Position numbers and translations under genes: made by a program. From Verrucomicrobiota bacterium (lineage in GTDB: Bacteria > Verrucomicrobiota > Verrucomicrobiia > Verrucomicrobiales > Akkermansiaceae), in the NCBI GenBank assembly GCA_026397695.1, contig JAPLUJ010000668.1, forward strand, positions 1 to 9,499: DNA of 9,499 nucleotides, read 5' to 3'. The notes beneath the pieces were generated by a model. The model was not told where the DNA came from and did not search any database. It saw only the letters and a program-made list of their open reading frames with translations. Positions 1-7,000 of this stretch are shown here, in pieces. Position 1 is the first letter of the stretch. Every line of letters starts with the position of its first letter.

Positions 1-186
1 AATCCTTCCAAGGGGCCAGCCAGCGCGCGCGTCTCATGATGCCCGCAGCCTAGCCACCGCCACCGCCAATGCAAGCCCCAAACTTAATTATTTCTCTGAC
101 CCTCTGTTATGTCTTTTGGTGAAGGCCGCTGAAAGAGCGGGTGGGTCGGACCGGAAGGCGGGAAAAGCTCGGGTCACGGCAACGAA
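1..186. other. Left-edge intergenic region
   Basis: I see no convincing gene here. It lies downstream of the minus-strand trhA-like gene. It includes an alternating CG run at about 22-31 and an AT-richer patch at about 84-119. On the minus strand an ATG at 37-35 opens a frame that leaves the window after 12 residues (MRRARWLAPWKD), so a leftward gene could start here, but that is too short to support. A 5-bp stem at 126-130/136-140 lies after the trhA-like stop but has no T-run, so I do not call it a terminator. One plus frame is open from the edge to about 189, with no recognisable protein character. Confidence 0.4.
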
Positions 187-843
187 CTAACGAAAAACGA
201 AAAGGCAGGAGGCGAGCACGTGGCAGACACTGCCACTCAGCACGAAGAGATGCCAGATCGCGTGGTTGTATGGCAGCCGGTGCCACGCGAAAAAGACGAT
301 GCCGAGGGAATAGGCGAGCCCGCCGGCGGCCAGCCACCCGATCCCTGCGGCGGGCATCAGCCGGAGCAGCGGACCGCCGGCCAGCACGATCAGCCAGCCC
401 ATCAGCAGATAGATGGAGGTGGAGATCCAGTGGTCCTTTTTGCCCTGCCACAGGGTTTTGGTCAGCACGCCGCCAAGCGCCATTGCCCAGACCGCAACCA
501 ACAGCGACCACCCCCACGCCCCCTTCAAGGTGATCAGGGTGATCGGCGTGTAGGAACCCGCAATCAGCAGGTAAATGCAGGCGTGGTCGAACGCCTGCAA
601 ACGCGCCTTCCACCGCGGCGAAGTGAAAAAATGATAGAGAGTGGACGAGGAGTATAACAAAACCAGCGAAAGTCCGAAGACCGATGCGGCAACTACTTTG
701 AGTGCGTCACCACCGGCCATTACCAGCATGACCACCAATGCCACGATGCTGAAAACCACGCCCGCCGCGTGCGTCACGAGGCTGGCGACCTCCTCGCGGT
801 GGGAGTCGCACAAGGGCGAACGGTGAGCGGCATGTGTGGACAT
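187..843 (-). CDS. trhA: PAQR family / hemolysin III membrane protein (TrhA-like)
   Basis: This 218-residue integral inner-membrane protein belongs to the hemolysin III branch of the PAQR/CREST superfamily, whose members are implicated in membrane fluidity homeostasis and are probably metal-dependent hydrolases. Seven hydrophobic segments can be read, at roughly residues 23-43, 46-68, 84-103, 108-128, 140-158, 165-187 and 194-215. The superfamily signature is complete: S67-x3-H71 at the end of the second helix, D86-H87 in the DHACIYLLIAGSYTP stretch, and H194-x3-H198 in the last helix. By analogy with adiponectin receptors, H71, H194 and H198 should bind zinc, with D86 nearby. The length is normal for bacterial members. 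The ATG at 843-841 is the only start that keeps the short polar N-terminus; no Shine-Dalgarno sequence precedes it. The gene is divergent from the deacetylase gene and seems unrelated to the sugar genes. The name hemolysin is historical and does not imply toxicity. Confidence 0.93.
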   Translation of the reverse strand: MSTHAAHRSPLCDSHREEVASLVTHAAGVVFSIVALVVMLVMAGGDALKVVAASVFGLSLVLLYSSSTLYHFFTSPRWKARLQAFDHACIYLLIAGSYTPITLITLKGAWGWSLLVAVWAMALGGVLTKTLWQGKKDHWISTSIYLLMGWLIVLAGGPLLRLMPAAGIGWLAAGGLAYSLGIVFFAWHRLPYNHAIWHLFVLSGSVCHVLASCLFVFR

Positions 844-909
844 CCGGCGCTGCTAGTTCATCGCGCGGATGCGCTGGTTTGTCCAGCCGGTTTTTTCCAA
901 CGATGAATC

Positions 910-937
910 TTGGCAAAGCTGGACGGATAGGTATGCT
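910..937 (+). promoter_or_regulatory. Candidate sigma70-type promoter for the deacetylase operon
   Basis: TTGGCA at 910-915 matches the -35 consensus at five of six positions. After a 16-base spacer, TATGCT at 932-937 matches the -10 consensus at four of six. Transcription would start near 944, only about six bases before the ATG at 950, giving an almost leaderless message. This favours 950 over the upstream ATG at 869 as the real start. It rests on consensus matching alone. Confidence 0.3.
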
Positions 938-949
938 CGCACAGGTCAA

Positions 950-1933
950 ATGCCAAAACGTACCGGCTATGTTTATGATGATATCTTTCTCGATCACGAG
1001 CTTGAACGAGGGCACCCTGAATCACCGTTCCGGCTCGCGGCGCTGCATGCGGTTGTCAGCGAAAGCGGACTGCTTGCCAAACTGACCTGCCTGTCCCCAC
1101 TTTGCGACGACGCCTTGATCACCGGGCGGATCGCACTGGTGCATACCCCGGAACATATCCAAGGGGTGCTCGGGACCGGGATAACCGGCACAGTGGCGCT
1201 GCGCGCGGTCGGTGCGGTCCTTGCCGCGGTGGATGCGGTCGCCGGCAACGAACGTTTGGTTGATAATGCTTTCTGCGCCATCAGGCCGCCGGGCCACCAC
1301 GTTCACAATGATGTCAATAAGGACGGCCGCAGCCAGGGCGAAGGTTTCTGCTTTTTCAATAACGTGGCCATCGGCGCACGCTACGCACAGCAACAATACG
1401 GTTTTGGAAACATACTGATATTGGACTGGGATTATCATCACGGCAATGGAACTGAAGACGTGTTTTACAGAGATCCCACGGTCTTTTACTTTTCAACCCA
1501 CCGCTTGAACGACTATCCTGGAACAGGTTATCCTCAGCGTATCGGGGATGGCGCCGGCAAGGGATACAATCTCAATGTTCCGCTGCCGTCACCCGGAGAT
1601 ATATACGGCAGCGTTACCGATGACGATCTCCTTGCGGCCTTTGACAACCATTTGCTGCCGCAACTTGAGGCCACCGGGTTTGTTCCGGATATGATATTCA
1701 TATCGGCCGGATTCGACAGCAGAAAGAACGACCGTCTCGGCAATTTTTCCATTACGGACGACGGGTTTTCCGCGATTACCCGGCGAGTCATGACGCTTGC
1801 CCGAAACGCCTGTGAAGGCAGAATCGTGTCCGTTCTCGAGGGGGGCTACAATCCTGAGGGTTTGGCGCTTGCCACCTGCGCCCACCTCCAGGCCCTCATG
1901 GAGTCAACAGAGAAACTAAAAATGCCATGGTAA
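950..1933 (+). CDS. Histone deacetylase family hydrolase (class II-like)
   Basis: This cytoplasmic zinc-dependent amide hydrolase, 327 residues from the start chosen here, belongs to the arginase/deacetylase fold. Bacterial relatives remove acetyl groups from lysines, polyamines or other small amides; the substrate is unknown here. The domain fills the protein, starting at TGYVYDDIFLDH and HPESPFRL. The tandem catalytic histidines are H116-H117 (RPPGHH), followed by GFCFFNN at 132-138. Zinc ligands are D161 and H163 in DWDYHHGNGT and D256 in SAGFD. The transition-state tyrosine is Y300 in EGGYN, a class II-like ending. All catalytic residues are intact. The frame also has an ATG at 869, adding 27 residues that look neither like a signal peptide nor like family sequence; family alignment and a candidate promoter at 910-937 favour 950. 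Its stop overlaps the next start by 7 bases, suggesting translational coupling and a shared job with the isomerase-like and oxidoreductase genes. Confidence 0.92.
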   Translation: MPKRTGYVYDDIFLDHELERGHPESPFRLAALHAVVSESGLLAKLTCLSPLCDDALITGRIALVHTPEHIQGVLGTGITGTVALRAVGAVLAAVDAVAGNERLVDNAFCAIRPPGHHVHNDVNKDGRSQGEGFCFFNNVAIGARYAQQQYGFGNILILDWDYHHGNGTEDVFYRDPTVFYFSTHRLNDYPGTGYPQRIGDGAGKGYNLNVPLPSPGDIYGSVTDDDLLAAFDNHLLPQLEATGFVPDMIFISAGFDSRKNDRLGNFSITDDGFSAITRRVMTLARNACEGRIVSVLEGGYNPEGLALATCAHLQALMESTEKLKMPW

Positions 1934-2823
1934 CCGGTCCCATCAATAATCCATCCAGACGTTCATTCATACAAAAGAACGTTGCCGCCGGTATCGGTTT
2001 GGCTGTCATGAATCCTGCATCGGCATTTTCAAAGCCCGCATATTCCGGGATGAGGCCCGGACTTGTGACTTATCAATGGGGTAAGGACTGGGATTTGCCC
2101 ACATTGATTGCCAATTGTGCCAAAACCGGGCTGCTGGGTGTTGAGTTGCGCACCCAGAATGCACATGGCGTTGAAACCCATCTCAATGCATCGCAACGTG
2201 GCGATGTGAAAAAACAGTTTGCCGACAGTCCCGTGACCTGCATTGGCTATGGGTCCAATTTCGAATATCATAATCCTGACCCGAAAATACTTCGCGAGAA
2301 CATTGACCTGACAAAGGAATATATCAAGCTGTGCAAGGATATCGGGGCGACAGGCATCAAAGTAAAACCCAATAATCTGCCTGCCGAGGTGCCCAGGGAA
2401 AAAACCGTGGCTCAGATTGCCGCCTCGCTGAATGAGGTGGGGAAATTCGCACAGGATCACGGCCAGTTGGTCAGAGTGGAGGTTCATGGTCCCCGAACTC
2501 AGGAACTGCCCAATATGCAAGCCATTTTTGACCAGGTAACCGAGCCCAATGTGAGGATTTGCTGGAATTGCAATGACACGGATTTATTACAAGACGGCCT
2601 TGAAGGGAACTTCAATAGGGTTAAAAAGTGGCTTGGAGATACGGTCCATGTGCGTGTCTTCAACATGGCCAATTATCCTTGCCAGCAGCTTTTCAACTTG
2701 TTGGCAGGGATGAATTTCAACGGTTGGGTGCTTATCGAGGCAAGTACCATACCCGCTGACACGATTGCCGCCATGAAAGAACAGGTTGCCCTGTTCAACC
2801 AACTGATTGCCAACGTGAAATAA
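1927..2823 (+). CDS. Tat-exported sugar isomerase/epimerase-like TIM-barrel protein
   Basis: This 298-residue protein belongs to the xylose isomerase-like TIM barrel family (AP endonuclease 2 superfamily), which includes sugar isomerases, 3-epimerases and inosose dehydratases. The N-terminus carries a twin-arginine signal: SRRSFIQK at 10-17, a hydrophobic core at about 19-29, and a likely cleavage site after ASA near residue 33. The folded enzyme is therefore predicted to be periplasmic. Barrel strands begin at PGLVTYQWG (44-52) and LLGVELRT (69-76). Candidate metal or catalytic residues are K145/K147 (GIKVKP), E185 and H187 (RVEVHG), N214-N216-D217 (CWNCND), H241/R243 (HVRVF) and E271 (LIEAS); this set resembles the Glu/Asp/His/Glu metal site of the family. 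The ATG at 1927 lies inside the deacetylase stop region, and a later start would lose the signal. The oxidoreductase starts 20 bases downstream, so the pair probably handles the same sugar. The exact reaction cannot be assigned. Confidence 0.88.
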   Translation: MVTGPINNPSRRSFIQKNVAAGIGLAVMNPASAFSKPAYSGMRPGLVTYQWGKDWDLPTLIANCAKTGLLGVELRTQNAHGVETHLNASQRGDVKKQFADSPVTCIGYGSNFEYHNPDPKILRENIDLTKEYIKLCKDIGATGIKVKPNNLPAEVPREKTVAQIAASLNEVGKFAQDHGQLVRVEVHGPRTQELPNMQAIFDQVTEPNVRICWNCNDTDLLQDGLEGNFNRVKKWLGDTVHVRVFNMANYPCQQLFNLLAGMNFNGWVLIEASTIPADTIAAMKEQVALFNQLIANVK

Positions 2824-2843
2824 GTATCAAACCAACTATCAAT

Positions 2844-4208
2844 ATGACAAAGAGAAGGGATTTCATCAGGCAAAGCGCGCTCGGGTCAACCGCTATGGCG
2901 ATAGGAGGCATTGGCTTCAGTGCCAGATCTTATGCTGCAATCAAAGGGGCGAATGAACGGGTCAATGTGGCGGTCATTGGCATCAGAGGTCAGGGTCAGG
3001 CCCATATAGCTGGCTATGCCAATGCGAAAAACGCCCGGGTAATCGCCTTGTGCGACGTGGACAGCAACCTGTTCGACGGGACAATCAGCAAATGCTTCAC
3101 CGGCAAGGGCTTGCCAAAACCGAGGATCCATACTGATTTGCGCAGGCTTTATGAGGATAAGGACGTGGATGCCGTTTCAATCGTAACACCCAATCACTGG
3201 CATGTGCTGGCATCGATCTGGGCGTTGCAGGCGGGGAAGCATGTATCGGTGGAAAAACCCTGTTGTTATAATTTTTTCGAAGGCCGGAAATTGGTCGAGG
3301 CTGCGGAAAAATACAAGCTGATAGTACAGGACGGTGCCGAACAAAGGAGTAATCCGTGCGCGCAGAGCATGGCTGAATATTTGCATGGTGGAAAGCTGGG
3401 AGAAGTATATATGGCCAAAGGACTTTGCTATAAATGGCGTGACACTATCGGCAAAACCCCGGATGAACCGGTGCCCGCCGGTGTTGATTACGATCTTTGG
3501 CTGGGACCGGCACCCAAGCGGCCGTTCTCGAAAAACAGGTTTCATTACAATTGGCATTGGAACTGGGATTACGGCAATGGGGACATGGGAAACCAGGGTG
3601 TGCATGAGATGGATATCGCGCGCTGGGGATTGGGAGTCACCCTGCCGGTGAAGATCAGCGCCACAGGCGGCCATTTCATGTTCGACGATGACCAGCAGAC
3701 GCCTAATGATCTGATGGCTGTTTTCGAGTTTCCCAATCCCCAGGGAGGCGGCGATAAGAAGAAAATCCTGCAATTCGAGGTTCGTCACTGGATTACCAAT
3801 CGCGAAGGGGTTAACAGCGAAAATGCGAAGGATACTTACATGGTCAGTTCTAGCAACACCGTCGGAAATCTGTTTTATGGCTCAAAGGGGTACATGACCA
3901 AGAATGTCAGCGAGTGGCAGACATTTATTGGCAAGGAGCGTGTGGCCGGGGATAAGGGAGAAGGTGTGGGTGATCATTACTCGAATTTCATCGAAGCAAT
4001 ACGTGCCAATGACCAGCAACTTGCCCAAGGCGATATACGCGAGGGATTCTATTCCTGTGCATTGATGCATCTCGGAAATATTTCCTACAGGCTGGGAAAA
4101 GCCCTTGAATTTGATCCTGTGAAGATGAAGTTCATCGATGCACCCGATGCCGATGCCATGCTCACACGGGAGTATCGCCAGCCTTTTGTGGTGCCGGATG
4201 AGGTCTGA
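2844..4208 (+). CDS. Tat-exported Gfo/Idh/MocA family oxidoreductase
   Basis: This 454-residue NAD(P)-dependent sugar or glycoside dehydrogenase is of the Gfo/Idh/MocA type common in PVC bacteria and Bacteroidetes. Residues 4-11 (RRDFIRQS) form a twin-arginine motif followed by a hydrophobic stretch to about 26 and a likely cleavage after YAA at 30-32. As in Zymomonas glucose-fructose oxidoreductase, it is probably exported already folded with bound cofactor. The Rossmann domain shows VAVIGIRGQG at 42-51 and an acidic D71 ending the second strand, which favours NAD. VTPNHWH lies at 114-120 and the family EKP motif at 137-139 supplies the catalytic lysine K138. The C-terminal half has GNQGVHEMDIARWG (249-262) with H254 and D257 as likely catalytic residues, preceded by a striking aromatic run, HYNWHWNWDYG at 234-244. 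Length is typical. No Shine-Dalgarno sequence is visible before the ATG. It is probably cotranscribed with the two upstream genes. The substrate is unknown; a C3 oxidation of a glycoside is plausible. Confidence 0.93.
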   Translation: MTKRRDFIRQSALGSTAMAIGGIGFSARSYAAIKGANERVNVAVIGIRGQGQAHIAGYANAKNARVIALCDVDSNLFDGTISKCFTGKGLPKPRIHTDLRRLYEDKDVDAVSIVTPNHWHVLASIWALQAGKHVSVEKPCCYNFFEGRKLVEAAEKYKLIVQDGAEQRSNPCAQSMAEYLHGGKLGEVYMAKGLCYKWRDTIGKTPDEPVPAGVDYDLWLGPAPKRPFSKNRFHYNWHWNWDYGNGDMGNQGVHEMDIARWGLGVTLPVKISATGGHFMFDDDQQTPNDLMAVFEFPNPQGGGDKKKILQFEVRHWITNREGVNSENAKDTYMVSSSNTVGNLFYGSKGYMTKNVSEWQTFIGKERVAGDKGEGVGDHYSNFIEAIRANDQQLAQGDIREGFYSCALMHLGNISYRLGKALEFDPVKMKFIDAPDADAMLTREYRQPFVVPDEV

Positions 4209-4218
4209 TTTTCTTGGA

Positions 4219-4248
4219 TTGACAGGGCGGGTGGCGGTGTTTTAGGAT
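4219..4248 (+). promoter_or_regulatory. Candidate sigma70-type promoter for the glycoside hydrolase gene
   Basis: A perfect TTGACA at 4219-4224 is followed after 18 bases by TAGGAT at 4243-4248, which matches the -10 consensus at four of six positions. Transcription would begin near 4255, giving a leader of about 72 bases. The pair starts 10 bases after the oxidoreductase stop and would let the hydrolase and beta-helix genes be expressed separately from the upstream operon. The evidence is consensus matching only. Confidence 0.35.
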
Positions 4249-4250
4249 GG

Positions 4251-4296
4251 CTCATGCGTTTATGCGGGCGTTCAGTGCGCCACGCTGCGGCATGAG
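4251..4296 (+). promoter_or_regulatory. Nested hairpin in the glycoside hydrolase leader
   Basis: CTCATGC at 4251-4257 is perfectly complementary to GCATGAG at 4290-4296, forming a 7-bp outer stem. Two further pairs, 4249-4250 with 4299-4300, can form across a 2-base bulge. Inside the loop a 4-bp stem, GGCG 4267-4270 with CGCC 4278-4281, encloses 7 bases. There is no T-run behind it, so it does not look like an intrinsic terminator of the upstream operon. It could be an mRNA 5' structure affecting stability or translation, or a protein-binding site. Confidence 0.35.
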
Positions 4297-4301
4297 AGCC
4301 C

Positions 4302-4325
4302 AAACCATCAAACCATCAAACCATC
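4302..4325 (+). repeat. Three perfect tandem copies of AAACCATC at a start codon
   Basis: The 8-base unit AAACCATC occurs three times without mismatch at 4302-4309, 4310-4317 and 4318-4325. It ends one base before the ATG of the glycoside hydrolase at 4327, so it fills the place where a ribosome binding site would be. No Shine-Dalgarno sequence is present. The repeat is C/A-rich and unstructured, which would keep the start codon accessible. Confidence 0.85.
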
Positions 4326-4326
4326 C

Positions 4327-6924
4327 ATGAAACACCTCAATACCCATTGTTGGATCGCAGGCGCTGTGGCGCTGGCGGGAGCACACATAACCGGTGCACA
4401 AGCTGACATCTCGCAGACCGAACAGTACTTCCGCACATTACCCATGGAGGCCCGCCGCCTGACGGGGCCCTTGTACTGGATGCACGGCGACGAAACCCGT
4501 GAGCAGTTGGAGGCCGAACTGAAGAACGTGCTGGATGGCGGCAACGGCACGTTCACCGCCGAACCCCGGCCGCACAAGGATTGGCTGGGCGAGGGCTGGT
4601 ATCGCGATCTGGGCATCACGCTGGATTTCGCACGCAAGAACAACCTCACGCTGTATATTTTCGACGACTGGTGGTGGCCGAGCCAAATGATGGGCGGACG
4701 AGTGCCGGCGGAATACGGCAGCAAGGTGCTGGAAGCCACCGCCGTCCACCTCCAGGGACCGGCCAAGGCGGACGCCGACGCCTACGCTGACGCCAACCTC
4801 ATCGCAGTGGTCGCCGGCAAGGAGTTGGATGGCGGAGTCATCGACGGCCAGACGTTGGTGGATCTCACCTCCCGCATCAAGGATGGCAAACTCGTTTGGG
4901 AGAGTCCCGCCGGCGCGTGGTGCATCATGAAGTTCACGTGGAAGTTCAAGGGCAGCATCGGCCAGCAAAGCAAGTATATCTCCGTGGACGGTGCCAGCCC
5001 GGACTGTGTCGATTGGTTCATCAAGACGGTCTATCAACCACACTACGACCGCTTCAAGGCCGACTTCGGGAAAACCATCACCGGCTATTTTTATGATGAA
5101 CCGGAAACCCAGGGCGACTGGGGCAGCGCGGTGCCCAAGGTGATCGCCGAGCGCAAGCTTGACCTCGCCAAACTGCTCGTCGGCTACAAGTTCAAACTCG
5201 CCGGCGATGAACAAACCTCCGCCTATTACAGTTATATCGACGCCTTCGCGGAAGCCTGGGGGCGCACGATGTATGGCGGCATGACCCGTTGGTGCCGCGA
5301 CCACAAGGTCGTTTCGATGGGCCACTTTATGGAGCACAACGATTGTCTCTTCAGCCGCACCCTGTCCGCCGGCAACCTGATGCAGTTGCAGAAATACAGC
5401 GACATGGGCGGTATCGACCTGGTCTGCCGCCAGATCTATCCGGGCGAGCGCAAGCTGGGCATCTATCAAACACCCAAGATTGCCAGTTCCATCTCGCACA
5501 CATATAACAAGCAGGACGACATCGCCTTCAGCGAGGTATACGGCGGCTACAATCAGGTGCTGACGTATCCGCAAATGAAATGGTTGGCGGACTGGCACCA
5601 GGTTCGCGGCGTCAATTTCCTGATCAGCCACTCGTTCAACCCGCGCGCGCCCTACGACAGGGATTATCCGCCCTATTTCTACAATGGCGGCTTCGAGCCA
5701 CGCTGGCCGCTGTACCGCGTCTGGGCCGATTACACCAGCCGCCTCAGTGTCATGCTCACCGGCGGACGGCACGTGTGCCCGGTGGCTTTCCTGTTCCCCG
5801 GGCAGAGCCCGCATGTCGGCAAGATGCAGCGCCCGGAGGAATTCACCAGCACGCTGCAGGACGCCTTGTTCGACAGCGACTGGCTGCTCTATGACGCTTG
5901 GGAGGACGATGCCAAACTGGTGGGCAAAACGATCCAACTCCACAAGGAGACCTATCAGATATTGGTGCTGCCCGCAGTCGAGGTGATTCCCTATCCGACA
6001 TTGGTCAAGGCGCTGCGGTTTTTTGAAAACGGCGGGGTGGTGGTGGCCTATCAGGATTTGCCTGGCAAGTCCGCCACCCTCGGTCGCGGCGCCAAGGACA
6101 TCGCCCAACTCTGCGCTGACATCTGGGGGACTGCCACGCCCTCGTTGACGCGCTGCAAGACCAGCAAGGCCGGCGGACGCTCGTATTTTCTACCCGCCAA
6201 ACCGACGCGCGAGGAGCTTCAGAAAGTTCTCACCGGGGATGCCGGGATTCATCCCACGCTGGAAGTGAAAGCGGGTGAAACCAGCAATTGGCTGCATATT
6301 CTACACCGCCAGAAAGACCAGCGGGATGTGTTTTTCGTCTGCAACCAGAACCATCTGGGTGAGGCCCGTAAATTCACTCTAACACTTACCGCCAAGGGCG
6401 AGCCGGAATGTTGGGACCCGATGCGCAATGAAATCACCGCCATTCCCTACCGCCGCCTCGGTGCCGATGCCGTCGAAGTGGACCTGACCCTGGAACCGTC
6501 GGAAAGCGTCCTCTTGGTTTTCGCAGCGGCAAAACGCCAACTGCCGCCACGTGACGCCACGGCCAAGCCAGCCATCGAGCCGCTGGTCGTCACGCGCGAC
6601 GTCGTCGCTCCGGTGCCGGCACCGGTACCGCAGGCGCTCAATGGGCGGCCGTTTGCCAAAAGCCCGGTCACAGCCGACGTCTTTGTGGGTCACTGTGAGA
6701 TTCCCAACACGGTGGATCTGGCAAAATCCGACGTCATCTTCACCATGGATGAGTTGGCTCCCGAAGCGGCGGCACGGGTCACCGTCAACGGTCGGGATGC
6801 CGGCGGCTTCATCGGCAAACCCTATCGCCTCACCATCACGACGTTGCTGAAACCCGGTACCAATACGCTGCGCATCGAACCCTTCGCGCCCAAGCAAGCC
6901 CGCTTGATCGTCGTCCCCCGTTAA
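4327..6924 (+). CDS. Secreted GH106-like glycoside hydrolase
   Basis: This 865-residue protein resembles GH106 alpha-L-rhamnosidases and their uncharacterised relatives. A Sec signal peptide spans residues 1-26, with likely cleavage after AQA. The TIM-barrel part runs to about 460: RLTGPLYWMHGDE (44-56), FDDWWWPSQMMGG (112-124, matching the family's YDE-x-WPSG-x-AGG loop but with Q for the first Gly), GYFYDEPE (253-260), GHFMEHND (332-339), GGIDLVCRQIYPG (361-373), FSEVYGGY (401-408) and WHQVRGVNFLISHSFN (423-438). D257/E258 and E403 are the best candidates for catalytic carboxylates. The stretch ADYTSRLSVMLTGGRHV (467-483) begins an alpha/beta domain up to about 600. A beta-sandwich follows (about 655-735), then a proline-rich linker (PVPAPVP, 762-768) and a jelly-roll tail with VTVNGRDAGG and LKPGTNTLRIEPF. 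It is shorter than typical GH106 enzymes of about 1000 residues. Family placement is by motif; the linkage cleaved is unknown. It probably acts together with the downstream beta-helix protein. Confidence 0.82.
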   Translation: MKHLNTHCWIAGAVALAGAHITGAQADISQTEQYFRTLPMEARRLTGPLYWMHGDETREQLEAELKNVLDGGNGTFTAEPRPHKDWLGEGWYRDLGITLDFARKNNLTLYIFDDWWWPSQMMGGRVPAEYGSKVLEATAVHLQGPAKADADAYADANLIAVVAGKELDGGVIDGQTLVDLTSRIKDGKLVWESPAGAWCIMKFTWKFKGSIGQQSKYISVDGASPDCVDWFIKTVYQPHYDRFKADFGKTITGYFYDEPETQGDWGSAVPKVIAERKLDLAKLLVGYKFKLAGDEQTSAYYSYIDAFAEAWGRTMYGGMTRWCRDHKVVSMGHFMEHNDCLFSRTLSAGNLMQLQKYSDMGGIDLVCRQIYPGERKLGIYQTPKIASSISHTYNKQDDIAFSEVYGGYNQVLTYPQMKWLADWHQVRGVNFLISHSFNPRAPYDRDYPPYFYNGGFEPRWPLYRVWADYTSRLSVMLTGGRHVCPVAFLFPGQSPHVGKMQRPEEFTSTLQDALFDSDWLLYDAWEDDAKLVGKTIQLHKETYQILVLPAVEVIPYPTLVKALRFFENGGVVVAYQDLPGKSATLGRGAKDIAQLCADIWGTATPSLTRCKTSKAGGRSYFLPAKPTREELQKVLTGDAGIHPTLEVKAGETSNWLHILHRQKDQRDVFFVCNQNHLGEARKFTLTLTAKGEPECWDPMRNEITAIPYRRLGADAVEVDLTLEPSESVLLVFAAAKRQLPPRDATAKPAIEPLVVTRDVVAPVPAPVPQALNGRPFAKSPVTADVFVGHCEIPNTVDLAKSDVIFTMDELAPEAAARVTVNGRDAGGFIGKPYRLTITTLLKPGTNTLRIEPFAPKQARLIVVPR

Positions 6925-6944
6925 ACATCCAGTGACGGTGGATA

Positions 6945-6994
6945 GGCATGCCAATTCCATGTGGCAATTTCTTCTAACAATGTAATCTAACAAT
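6945..6994 (+). promoter_or_regulatory. Beta-helix gene leader with palindrome and 9-base direct repeat
   Basis: This 76-base spacer holds a perfect 8-base palindrome, GGCATGCC, at 6945-6952. An inverted pair, TGCCA 6949-6953 with TGGCA 6962-6966, overlaps it. TCTAACAAT is repeated directly at 6973-6981 and 6986-6994, 13 bases apart. TGTAAT at 6981-6986 matches the -10 consensus at five of six positions but has no good -35 partner. No Shine-Dalgarno sequence precedes the ATG at 7001. The gene may instead be read through from the hydrolase gene. Confidence 0.35.
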
Positions 6995-7000
6995 CCAAGC

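Noticed and set aside
1..37. Start of a leftward gene on the minus strand
   Set aside because: Only 12 residues are visible before the edge, with no ribosome binding site or recognisable sequence.
126..140. Small hairpin downstream of the trhA-like gene as a terminator
   Set aside because: The stem is only 5 bp and no T-run follows on the transcribed strand.
187..657. Open frames on both strands across the trhA-like gene
   Set aside because: They are arginine/proline-rich shadows in other frames; only the minus-strand frame 843-187 shows membrane segments and the PAQR motifs.
4438..6108. A 556-residue minus-strand open frame
   Set aside because: It lies wholly antisense to the GH106-like gene, whose plus-strand frame has a signal peptide and family motifs. 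GC-rich third positions commonly leave such antisense frames open; its translation shows no recognisable domain.
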